This document shows positions 41,908 to 48,279 of a stretch of DNA of 63,312 bases, piece after piece. Source of the stretch: Nanobdellota archaeon (lineage in GTDB: Archaea > Nanobdellota > Nanobdellia > Woesearchaeales > GCA-2686295); contig JAHIUF010000015.1 of NCBI GenBank assembly GCA_018817005.1, positions 1 through 63,312 on the forward strand. The letters are read 5' to 3'. How positions within the stretch are numbered: position 1 is the first letter of the stretch; each line of letters starts with the position of its first letter. The translations under genes were made by a program, and so were the position numbers. The notes beneath the pieces were generated by a model. The model was not told the origin of the DNA and searched no databases. It saw only the letters and a program-made list of their open reading frames with translations.

Positions 41908-41955
41908 TTTGTTTTTCTCCTTTGTTAAATCTTTGTTTAACATCTTTTTTTTATT
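41905..41955 (-). repeat. Repeated 5' leader (hairpin plus GGAG), copy A
   Basis: Precedes the 41716-41907 gene. Same hairpin and ribosome binding site as copy B, with a single substitution between them. Confidence 0.8.
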
Positions 41956-42008
41956 TCAAATTTTAATATTATTTTTTTTTATCACCTTTTTTCTTTGTAT
42001 CTTTTCTG

Positions 42009-42057
42009 AAGTTCCTGACTTGGTTAGCTCATTTTTTGGCTAACCAATCATGAACTT
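42009..42057. repeat. Long imperfect hairpin in the element
   Basis: AAGTTC ... TTGGTTAGC (ending 42028) pairs with GCTAACCAA ... GAACTT (from 42039), with a 10-nt loop. Total stem is about 18-19 bp with a few mismatches. It lies upstream of the minus-strand operon: a candidate regulatory or replication structure. Confidence 0.7.
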
Positions 42058-42058
42058 T

Positions 42059-42248
42059 TTAAAAATCCTTTTTTTCGGCAGTTGCAAACTGCTTTACTAT
42101 CTTTTTCAAAGAAATGACTGGTTTTGCTCTTTCAAATTGTTTTTTATCAATCGGTATTTTTGAATAAGAAGCAAGGCTTCATCATCTCAAAAATAAAAAG
42201 CTTTATCTTGTCGGAATCAGCTTGTCTGGTTCTGAAAGAATAAAACTT
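42059..42248 (-). pseudogene. Frameshifted gene remnant
   Basis: One frame reads KFYSFRTRQADSDKIKLFIF then EMMK; after a shift near 42180 the adjacent frame continues SLASYSKIPIDKKQFERAKP then VISLKKIVKQFATAEKKDF and stop. Both parts look protein-like with host-like codon use, unlike the T-rich element genes. No start codon is evident. Confidence 0.35.
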
Positions 42249-42332
42249 TTAGATACACTTTAGAAAAAACAATCTTTTCAAGAATTATCCATTTTCATGT
42301 TATTTTTTTTCCCTTTAAAATTTGAAATTAAT

Positions 42333-42416
42333 TTTTTTGTTTTTTGCTGTTTTTCTTTATTTTTTTGGTTCTTTGCTGTTTTTTGTTTTTTGCTGTTTTT
42401 CCTTATTTTTTTGTTT
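42333..42416. repeat. Tandem ~38-bp T-rich repeat
   Basis: Two near-identical units (each containing TTTTTTGCTGTTTTTC and TTATTTTTTTG) at about 42333-42370 and 42378-42416. Low-complexity T-rich DNA occupies 42297-42480 and has no convincing gene. Confidence 0.6.
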
Positions 42417-42534
42417 TTTTTCTTTTTTTTGTCGTCTTTATTTTATGATTTATTAGTTTTTTATTATATATGTTGTGTTACCATAATCTTTATATACTTT
42501 GAAAGTTATACTTTTATTTAAGTTAGAATTTTCT

Positions 42535-42557
42535 TTAAAAAACGAAAGATTTATATA
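42535..42557 (+). promoter_or_regulatory. Promoter of the element's main operon
   Basis: AAAAAACGAAAG followed by ATTTATATA; a 23-nt sequence identical to the host promoter at 23313-23335. Transcription should start near 42580, about 100 nt before the first likely gene, leaving a leader that contains AATCGTT and AACGATT (possible stem). Confidence 0.75.
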
Positions 42558-42676
42558 GTCCTTTCCATATTAGAATGTGTAGATAATCGTTTATCGTGGA
42601 TGGTTTTTGTAGTTTTTACATATGATTAACGATTTGAGGTATAAGAAAATGTTGTTTTGTGTTTTGGGTGTTGCAA

Positions 42677-42841
42677 GTGAGTGATTGGATTACTATAACT
42701 TTTCCTAATTATTTTAGGGCTTTGTTTGATGATATTAAAGCTGAGAGAAAGGATTTAGTTTCTGAAAGGTTAATAACTCAAGAAGCTGTTAGGTTTTTTT
42801 GGCGTGTTAATTGTGAATCTAAGAAGTCTAAAAGAAGATGA
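42677..42841 (+). CDS. Small basic element protein, first gene of the Rep operon
   Basis: A 54-residue protein (MSDWITITFPNYFRALFDDI...) with a basic C-terminus ending KKSKRR. The start is GTG at 42677, preceded by GGGTG at 6 nt. An 11-codon frame starting at 42649 after GAGGT ends within this start region and may be a leader peptide. Basic tail suggests nucleic acid binding. Unknown. Confidence 0.5.
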   Translation: MSDWITITFPNYFRALFDDIKAERKDLVSERLITQEAVRFFWRVNCESKKSKRR

Positions 42842-42962
42842 GTTTTTTTGTTTTTTTTAAATCTTTTTTTTCTAATTCTATTTTTAAATCTAATTTTTTT
42901 AAATCTTTTTTTTCTTTTTTAGTTTTTTTGTCCTCGTTGGTGTTTGTGCATTGTTTAAAATT

Positions 42963-43029
42963 TAAGCCACTCGATAGTGGCTTACTATTAAACAAGAGTC
43001 ACCGGTGTTCGAATCGCGAAGCGATTGAC
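42963..43029 (+). other. GC-rich multi-hairpin segment, candidate replication origin
   Basis: In T-rich DNA this 67-bp stretch is suddenly GC-richer and highly structured: TAAGCCACT-CGAT-AGTGGCTTA (perfect 9-bp hairpin), the palindrome CACCGGTG, and AATCGC-GAA-GCGATT, the last two enclosed by AGTCA/TGACT. It lies about 250 bp upstream of rep, where double-strand origins of rolling-circle replicons are often found. A nick site cannot be identified by eye. Confidence 0.45.
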
Positions 43030-43063
43030 TTAATGCACCATGAAATTAGAGGGGGTGTTTTAA

Positions 43064-43279
43064 ATGGCTGTTAAGAGAAAGATTGGTAATGTTTTTATTA
43101 TCGCTTATGATTTGTTTGGTAAAAAGGTTTTTTCTTCAAAAATAACTTCTTTTAATTTTAATTGCTTGAGGTATCTAGCAATTCGTGATAAAATATCTAT
43201 TGATAAAGTTTTATCTCGTCTTATTTTATTTAATAAGAAGTTTGAAACTAAATCTAAAGTTTCTGAGGTTTCTAAATGA
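43064..43279 (+). CDS. Small basic element protein upstream of rep
   Basis: A 71-residue protein (MAVKRKIGNVFIIAYDLFGK...), beta-like at first, then helical and basic. A strong GGGGGTG site precedes the ATG. Its end overlaps the Rep ATG by 4 nt. Could be a DNA-binding partner of Rep; not recognised. Confidence 0.6.
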   Translation: MAVKRKIGNVFIIAYDLFGKKVFSSKITSFNFNCLRYLAIRDKISIDKVLSRLILFNKKFETKSKVSEVSK

Positions 43280-44577
43280 CTTTTCAAAAATCTGTTTATA
43301 AGCATTTCTTAGAAAATATTAGTTTGGTAAGTTTTGGTTTTGAAGTTTCAAATTATAATTATGTTTACAAAACTCCTTTTACTGAATCTCCTTATAGTAA
43401 TACTTTAAATGGTAATATTAATAATATTAATAATAATATTAGTGAAACTCCTTTACTTGTTCAAATAGGAATAACTCTTCCAGAGGTTAATCATTTAAAT
43501 TTTTTGTCTGCTTTAAGGAGTTTTGGTTATTTTAAAACTGATTATACTTTTAATAAATCCGTTGGTTGTTTTAAAGGTGAGTTGGGTGCTTCTGGCTTGG
43601 TTGTAGATTATGGTTGTCACGCTGTCGATTTGCCTGATAGGTGTGGGCAGTTGTTTTGTCCTAAGTGTTCTAAGTTGTATCGTTATAAGACTAAAAAGAG
43701 GGTTGTTGAAAAGGTTTTGTCTATGAGAAATCCTCGTTTTCTTACTTTTAGTGGTTCTAATGTTTCTGAGTTATCTAAAGAGTATTTTCAGAATAATTCT
43801 AAGATTTGGAATCGTTTTAAAACTGATGTAAATAAAGATTTCGGGTGTGTTTTTCAAGATTATGTGAATGTTATTGAAGTAAAGTTTCATGCTAAGGGTT
43901 CTAATAAGTATGATAAAAATGGTTCTGTGATTGGTGTTTATGATTCTAATAGTTGGAATATTCATAACCATATAATTTATGATGGTAAATACTTAGATTT
44001 CCATACTGCAAGAAACTACTTGTTAAAGGCTTCTAAAGGTCGTTATAAAGCTATTTGGTTTGAAAAGGCTAATAATGTTCAAGATAAGGTTAAGAGTGCT
44101 GGTTACATTTCTAAGTATCTTTTAAAGGCTTCTGGTTTTGGTGGTGATGTTCAGGCTATGGCTCAGTTTTATTTTCATACTAAAAATATGAGAATGGTCA
44201 CTTTTGGTCGTTCTAAAGATGTTTATGTTCCGTCTTTAGAAGAAGCTTTGCAGTTTCCTCAGACTCGTTCTTTATTCACTTGTCCATTATGTAATAAAAA
44301 AGTTAGTTCTGTAACTTTAAGTTTTGTTCGTGTTAAGGATAGAGATAATAATTATAAGGATTATGATTCACCAATATACATTGGTGTTATTGAAGATTCT
44401 TCTCAGCGTTTATTGAATGGTTCTGATGAAGTTTTACGTTTTATTGAATCTCAAAAGGGTGTTATGAATAATGCTTTAGAGATAGAAAAATTGTTTGGTG
44501 TAGATGTTATTAACGATTTAAAATCTAAAGGGTTTATTTATGAGTCTAAGATTAATTATTTAGAGGTTTTAAAGTGA
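43276..44577 (+). CDS. rep: Rolling-circle replication initiator (HUH endonuclease)
   Basis: A 433-residue protein with the ordered motifs of HUH replication initiators. A zinc-binding segment (C114-H115 ... C123, C128-PK-C131) comes first. Motif 1 is PRFLTFSG (153-160), motif 2 is WNIHNHIIYDG with H230-N-H232 (the metal-binding HUH), and motif 3 is Y277-I-S-K-Y281, carrying the nicking tyrosine(s). A CPLC pair (zinc ribbon) lies further on. The enzyme nicks the origin and primes rolling-circle replication. It is the only replication protein in the element. GAGGT precedes the ATG; the next gene overlaps its stop. Confidence 0.85.
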   Translation: MTFQKSVYKHFLENISLVSFGFEVSNYNYVYKTPFTESPYSNTLNGNINNINNNISETPLLVQIGITLPEVNHLNFLSALRSFGYFKTDYTFNKSVGCFKGELGASGLVVDYGCHAVDLPDRCGQLFCPKCSKLYRYKTKKRVVEKVLSMRNPRFLTFSGSNVSELSKEYFQNNSKIWNRFKTDVNKDFGCVFQDYVNVIEVKFHAKGSNKYDKNGSVIGVYDSNSWNIHNHIIYDGKYLDFHTARNYLLKASKGRYKAIWFEKANNVQDKVKSAGYISKYLLKASGFGGDVQAMAQFYFHTKNMRMVTFGRSKDVYVPSLEEALQFPQTRSLFTCPLCNKKVSSVTLSFVRVKDRDNNYKDYDSPIYIGVIEDSSQRLLNGSDEVLRFIESQKGVMNNALEIEKLFGVDVINDLKSKGFIYESKINYLEVLK

Positions 44578-44867
44578 AATCTATTTCTAAACAATTTCAA
44601 AAGAATGGTTTAAATCTTAAATTACTTGAAAGAGTTGGTAGTGTTGTGTTATTTAAGCTTTTTAATGATGAGGGGTGCGTATATGGTTATGAAGTTCATA
44701 AACTACGCTTAAAATCATATCCCTATGGTAAATTTAACGAATCTGGGGTTATGATTAGAGTAACTAAACTTTGTTTAGCAAGTAATGAAGAATTTGGTCG
44801 TTTTGCTTGGTCTTATGATAATTTTATTTCTGCAAGTAGTAAATTTAATGAATTATTAGAGGTTTAA
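44574..44867 (+). CDS. Unknown element protein downstream of rep
   Basis: A 97-residue protein (MKSISKQFQKNGLNLKLLER...), start GTG overlapping the rep stop (GTGA) with GAGGT upstream. Mixed alpha/beta; no motif recognised. Translational coupling links it to Rep. Confidence 0.6.
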   Translation: MKSISKQFQKNGLNLKLLERVGSVVLFKLFNDEGCVYGYEVHKLRLKSYPYGKFNESGVMIRVTKLCLASNEEFGRFAWSYDNFISASSKFNELLEV

Positions 44868-44869
44868 AG

Positions 44870-45067
44870 TTGGTTCTTAATTACTATGTCGCTTTTAAAG
44901 TTTCGTTATTAGATAGAGAGTTAATAAATGAGTTTGTTGGTGATAAACCTATATCTGAAGTTATTAGAAATATTGTTATGCAAAGAGTAAAACAAGGTTC
45001 TCATATTCAGGATTATTTAGAAAGTATTAATAAACAATTATTTGAAATTAAAGCTAAATTGGTTTAA
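44870..45067 (+). CDS. Ribbon-helix-helix DNA-binding protein (probable)
   Basis: A 65-residue protein whose N-terminal half fits an RHH fold: strand YYVAFKVSLL, then DRELINEFVGD helix, a turn, and PISEVIRNIVMQRVKQGS helix; a coiled-coil tail follows. Such proteins regulate copy number or virus genes. Start TTG at 44870 with GAGGT upstream. The last gene of the Rep operon. Confidence 0.65.
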   Translation: MVLNYYVAFKVSLLDRELINEFVGDKPISEVIRNIVMQRVKQGSHIQDYLESINKQLFEIKAKLV

Positions 45068-45075
45068 CATTGTTT

Positions 45076-45095
45076 TACTTTATTTATAAAGGGTG
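45076..45095 (+). promoter_or_regulatory. TATA promoter of the membrane-protein module
   Basis: ACTTTATTTATAAAGGG; the TATA core is about 26 nt before the ATG at 45113, giving a leaderless transcript for the 32-residue protein and the coupled genes after it. Confidence 0.6.
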
Positions 45096-45112
45096 GTTAC
45101 CTATTTTACTGT

Positions 45113-45211
45113 ATGAATTTAGATTTTAATACTATGTTGTTGTTAGCTATACTCTTTATTCTACTCTTTTTTGGTAGTCAATTCTTAAATTTTCTGAGGC
45201 GTTTCATATGA
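45113..45211 (+). CDS. 32-residue membrane protein, possible minor or major virion protein
   Basis: MNLDFNTMLLLAILFILLFF then GSQFLNFLRRFI: an acidic/polar N-terminus, one hydrophobic helix and a basic end, the layout of very small filamentous-virus coat proteins and of other tiny membrane proteins. Its TGA overlaps the ATG of the spike-like gene. The correct TATA distance and coupling support a real gene. Virion role is inference. Confidence 0.6.
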   Translation: MNLDFNTMLLLAILFILLFFGSQFLNFLRRFI

Positions 45212-46044
45212 ATAAAAATTATTTAATTATTTTAGGTGTTATCGCTTTAATATTTTTGGGTTTATCAAATGGTTTTTTAAGTAATTCTTTAACTTTTTTA
45301 AAAGAATTTTCTGATAGAGATTCAGCTAATCAATATTTAGATAGTATTAAATCTCAAGGTTATATTAATACGGCTGTTCGTTGTAGTTATGGTTCTGATA
45401 ACAAGGTGAGTAGTTGCAAAGTTTATGGTGAAATATCCTCTGATTCTAATGAAATTTCTAAATCTAATGTTTTAACTGCTTTTGTTGTTTCTAATAGTGT
45501 TTGTGTTGAGAAAAAGTATAGTAGTTCAGAGTGGCGTTTAGATATTATTGAGAAGTCTTTAAATACCAATGTTGATGGTTGTTTTAAGGGTATTAATGTT
45601 GATGGCTGGATTTGGAAATCTAAGAGTTCTTGTGTTGAATGTTTAGTTCGTGTAAATAATAATTTGAATCCTTATACTCGTTATGTTGTAGATTATTCTT
45701 CTGTTGAGCCTGTTTGTGTTGCTGATAGTAATGGTTATTATACTCTTAAAGATTGTTTGGATATTGTTAAACCTGATTTAAAGGTTTGTGGTGGCGTTGA
45801 GAGTGAATGTGTTTATCCTAATGGTGTTAGTAATGCTTTTAGGGTTTGTGAAGATGGTGGTTTAAAAGAGGGTTATTGTGCTGATGGACAATATTGTTAT
45901 GAATCTTCTGATGTCGTTGCTTCTTGCAAGGGTGAGGGTGGTTCTGATGAAGTTCCTGATAGTGTTAAATTTGCAGTTTCTGGTTTTTTAATAGCTGGGA
46001 TTCTTTTAGTTGTTTGGTATCTTTTTAAGAGGGGTAAATTATAA
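45208..46044 (+). CDS. Cys-rich single-pass surface protein (spike-like)
   Basis: A 278-residue protein with an N-terminal hydrophobic segment (about 5-22, YLIILGVIALIFLGLSNGF), about 230 extracellular residues with roughly 14-15 cysteines (for example SSCVEC, DGCFKG, QYCYES), and a C-terminal membrane anchor (VKFAVSGFLIAGILLVVWYL) followed by FKRGK. This is the design of viral spike or adsorption proteins. Preceded by GAGG and coupled to the 32-residue gene. No family identity could be read. Confidence 0.65.
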   Translation: MNKNYLIILGVIALIFLGLSNGFLSNSLTFLKEFSDRDSANQYLDSIKSQGYINTAVRCSYGSDNKVSSCKVYGEISSDSNEISKSNVLTAFVVSNSVCVEKKYSSSEWRLDIIEKSLNTNVDGCFKGINVDGWIWKSKSSCVECLVRVNNNLNPYTRYVVDYSSVEPVCVADSNGYYTLKDCLDIVKPDLKVCGGVESECVYPNGVSNAFRVCEDGGLKEGYCADGQYCYESSDVVASCKGEGGSDEVPDSVKFAVSGFLIAGILLVVWYLFKRGKL

Positions 46045-46045
46045 A

Positions 46046-46375
46046 ATGTATTTTGTTCAGATTATGAAAAAGTTTTTACCTTATATTGTTTTATTGTTTT
46101 TGGTGTTGTTGTTGTTTAATTATGTTGCTAACAATTTTTTTCAAAGTTATGATGAAAAAGTTGAGGATAAGGCTTATTTTAAATTATTTGGTATGCGTGT
46201 TTTTCCTAAATTTTTTGTTGAGTATGGTGATGTTAAATCTTATCGTGGTGATTATGAGGATTTATGTAAATGGTATATGCTTAAATGTAGTTGGAATTAT
46301 GAGAATAAGCCTTTAGATAATTGGGCTTTAAATAAAGATGGTTGTCGTCAAGAGGGTGACTGGATTGTTTGTTAA
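46046..46375 (+). CDS. Small membrane protein with Cys-rich ectodomain
   Basis: A 109-residue protein: N-terminal anchor (about 8-30, FLPYIVLLFLVLLLFNYVA), then an ectodomain with four cysteines (CKWYMLKC, DGCRQ, IVC end). The ATG at 46046 follows GAGGGG and the spike-like gene's stop by 1 nt. Probably made together with the spike-like protein. Confidence 0.6.
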   Translation: MYFVQIMKKFLPYIVLLFLVLLLFNYVANNFFQSYDEKVEDKAYFKLFGMRVFPKFFVEYGDVKSYRGDYEDLCKWYMLKCSWNYENKPLDNWALNKDGCRQEGDWIVC

Positions 46376-46406
46376 TGTTCATACTTTTTTCATGCGAAGA
46401 AAGGCT

Positions 46407-46465
46407 GGTTTTTACAGGATTTTGAAAAACTTTTACCCCCTTTCGTTTTTTCACCTGTAAAAACC
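46407..46465. repeat. Large hairpin between membrane module and small gene
   Basis: Perfect 12-bp arms GGTTTTTACAGG (46407-46418) and CCTGTAAAAACC (46454-46465) with a 35-nt loop. Could be a terminator, a single-strand origin or a packaging signal of the element. Confidence 0.75.
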
Positions 46466-46484
46466 TTATTTAATTTTTGTTAAA

Positions 46485-46733
46485 ATGGTTATTAAGATTT
46501 GTAAGAGTAAGAATAATAAGAATTATTTTTTATATCAGAATAAGCCTTTTTTTATTAATGAATCACCTCGTAATTTAACTCATAATCCTAAGGGTTATGA
46601 TTATTTTATAAGTAATTGTTCTTCTTATGGTGTTTGGTTTAAAAGTGGTTATATTGATGGTTTTGAGGTTTATTTATTTGGTGAATTATTTGGTGTAATT
46701 AATTCTGATGGTGATATTGAAGTTTCTGAATAA
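46485..46733 (+). CDS. Small unknown element protein
   Basis: An 82-residue beta-rich soluble protein (MVIKICKSKNNKNYFLYQNK...) with many Tyr, Phe and Gly, possibly a small beta-barrel. No strong ribosome binding site; it follows the big hairpin. Convergent with the integrase. Confidence 0.55.
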   Translation: MVIKICKSKNNKNYFLYQNKPFFINESPRNLTHNPKGYDYFISNCSSYGVWFKSGYIDGFEVYLFGELFGVINSDGDIEVSE

Positions 46734-46782
46734 TTTTTTTAGTAGAAATTTGGTTTAATTAATTTTTTTTATTAATTAGATT

Positions 46783-48039
46783 TTAATTTCTTTTCAATTT
46801 TTGAAATTGTTTTAATTTGTTTTTTTTTAAAATTGTTTTTTCTTCGTCTGTAAGATTTATTTTTCTTAATTTCATTATTGTTTCTAATTTTTGTTTAATA
46901 TTTAAGAAATCTATGTGGGTAGTTTGTTGTCTTCTGAATAGGTTGTTAAATATTTCGTTTTTTATTTTTTGTTGTTTAATTTCTTCTTTTAAGAGATTGC
47001 TTTCTTTAATTAATTGGTTTATTTGTTCTTGTTGTTTTTCTGCTTGAAAAGTGATTATTTTTTGTTTTGGTTTGTGTCTGTCGATTGCTAAAAAGTTAAT
47101 ATACTTGTCTATTTCTTTACTGCTTGGTTTATGTCCTAATCGGCTGTTGATTTCATCTCTGCTCCATCCTTTGTTTAGTAAATCACAAGCCATTGATGAA
47201 CGTAAATCTTTCCATGTTAATACTTGTCCGTTTGGTCTGCATTTCGTTTGTGTAATTTTTATTGTTCTTTTAAGTATTTTAAAGGCGTTTCGATAATCAA
47301 ATTTGAAGATTTGTTCTTCTTCATCATCTATTTTATTTAGAATAGCGTTTAATAGTTTTGCTGTTTCTGAGTAGTTTGTGATTTCACTTCTGGCTGTTCG
47401 GCTTCTTTTGAGTGTTTCTCGTCTTAGGTTTATTCTGTATTCATAATCATTATTTGTTTTATTTGTTTCTTTATTGCAATCTTTTTTTTTGAGTTGCAGT
47501 ATAGCTGTAATATTTTCTCCAATATCGAAGGCTAACCATATTAAGAGTTTATGTTCTGGTTTTGTGGTGGTTTCGATTATATTTCTGACTTCTTCTTCAG
47601 TGATATATCTTACTTCTTCTGTGTTTTTGTGGTGTCCATATTGCATTACTTCTTTGACTATTTTTTGTTTGCCTAACATTTCGAAAGGTTTGCTTTTAAA
47701 GATTTTATTGTAGAAACTATTTTTATCTTTATATGGTGTTCCTTTTTCGGTTTTTATCGTTCCATCTTCTAATCCGTTATAGACTTTTTCAAAGTCTTTT
47801 TTTGTAATGTTTTTTAATGGTTTATTTTGAAACCATTTATTTACTGTGTTTAGTAGTGTTATGTAAGTATAGAGTGTTTTGTAACAGCCTTTATCTAATT
47901 CGTTTAGATCATTATTTCTTTTTAATTTATATTCTTCATATTCAAAGAATTTTTTAAAGAATTCTCTGTTTTCGTTGCAAATATTTTTGTTTTGTAGAAA
48001 ATTTTTGATTCTTTTTTCATAGCTTATTTTTTCTTTCAT
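46783..48039 (-). CDS. int: Tyrosine integrase of the element
   Basis: A 418-residue site-specific recombinase. An N-terminal core-binding domain (about 25-125) precedes a catalytic domain with K277-D-L-R280 (the H-x-x-R box in K-x-x-R form, as in several archaeal viral integrases), H303 in RLGHKPS and Y313 in DKYINF. At the first catalytic Arg position there is N176 (DIGENITAILQL), which is unusual. A long coiled-coil tail follows (330-418). It lies next to attR, is intact and not split by integration. Leaderless, TATA CATTTAAATAAATC about 25 nt before the ATG. Confidence 0.85.
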   Translation of the reverse strand: MKEKISYEKRIKNFLQNKNICNENREFFKKFFEYEEYKLKRNNDLNELDKGCYKTLYTYITLLNTVNKWFQNKPLKNITKKDFEKVYNGLEDGTIKTEKGTPYKDKNSFYNKIFKSKPFEMLGKQKIVKEVMQYGHHKNTEEVRYITEEEVRNIIETTTKPEHKLLIWLAFDIGENITAILQLKKKDCNKETNKTNNDYEYRINLRRETLKRSRTARSEITNYSETAKLLNAILNKIDDEEEQIFKFDYRNAFKILKRTIKITQTKCRPNGQVLTWKDLRSSMACDLLNKGWSRDEINSRLGHKPSSKEIDKYINFLAIDRHKPKQKIITFQAEKQQEQINQLIKESNLLKEEIKQQKIKNEIFNNLFRRQQTTHIDFLNIKQKLETIMKLRKINLTDEEKTILKKNKLKQFQKLKRN

Positions 48040-48097
48040 ATAAGCTTGATAAATTCTGATTTATTTAAATGTTTTGGTAACATCTACTATATTGAGT

Positions 48098-48114
48098 ATT
48101 CTCGCCAGAGGCTT
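48098..48114 (+). repeat. attR
   Basis: Exact second copy of the 17-bp att core, 59 bp beyond the integrase start codon. No further tRNA sequence is present to its left. Confidence 0.9.
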
Positions 48115-48164
48115 GCAAAGCAAGACGAGAAGGCGAGGCCCAAAAACAAAAAAGTTTTTGACTG

Positions 48165-48179
48165 TCTCGCCAGAAGCTT
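48165..48179 (+). repeat. Degenerate third copy of the att core
   Basis: TCTCGCCAGAAGCTT, one substitution from the tRNA end, 67 bp right of attR. It suggests an earlier or tandem integration at the same site. Confidence 0.7.
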
Positions 48180-48279
48180 ACCGCTCTTTTGGTTGGTTTT
48201 TAAAGATATATTTAGAAATCATCGAATCAGACTCAGAAATTCTTATTACCGGTTGGATATTTTTAAGTTAATAATATAT

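Larger units (their letters stand above)
41051..48114. mobile_element. Integrated ~7.05-kb element (candidate provirus or plasmid) in tRNA-Thr(GGT)
   Basis: Bounded by a perfect 17-bp direct repeat, ATTCTCGCCAGAGGCTT, at 41051-41067 (inside the tRNA) and 48098-48114. Excision would give a 7,047-bp circle. Contents: a three-gene minus-strand operon, a plus-strand operon with HUH Rep and an RHH protein, small membrane proteins with a spike-like protein, and a tyrosine integrase next to the right end. Coding strands are unusually T-rich compared with the host genes. Size, RCR Rep and spike-type membrane protein resemble pleolipoviruses, but no homology search was possible. Confidence 0.85.

Noticed and set aside
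42297-42521. Plus-strand frame rich in Phe (MLFFFPLKFEI...)
   Set aside because: A by-product of T-rich repeats; no start signal, extremely biased composition.
42963-43040. Possible tRNA (GTTCGAATC and TGCACCA ending)
   Set aside because: The T stem does not pair (CGGTG against CGCGA) and no acceptor or anticodon arm can be drawn.
42838-43074. A 78-codon frame (MSFFVFFKSFFSN...) whose ATG overlaps the preceding stop
   Set aside because: Its first 45 residues come from T-rich low-complexity DNA, and the rest runs through the structured GC-rich segment. The following gene with a much better ribosome binding site starts inside it. Not annotated as a gene.
41051-48114. Possible inovirus
   Set aside because: Size and small coat-like proteins fit, but no Zot/pI-type ATPase is present anywhere in the element, so the inovirus label was not used.
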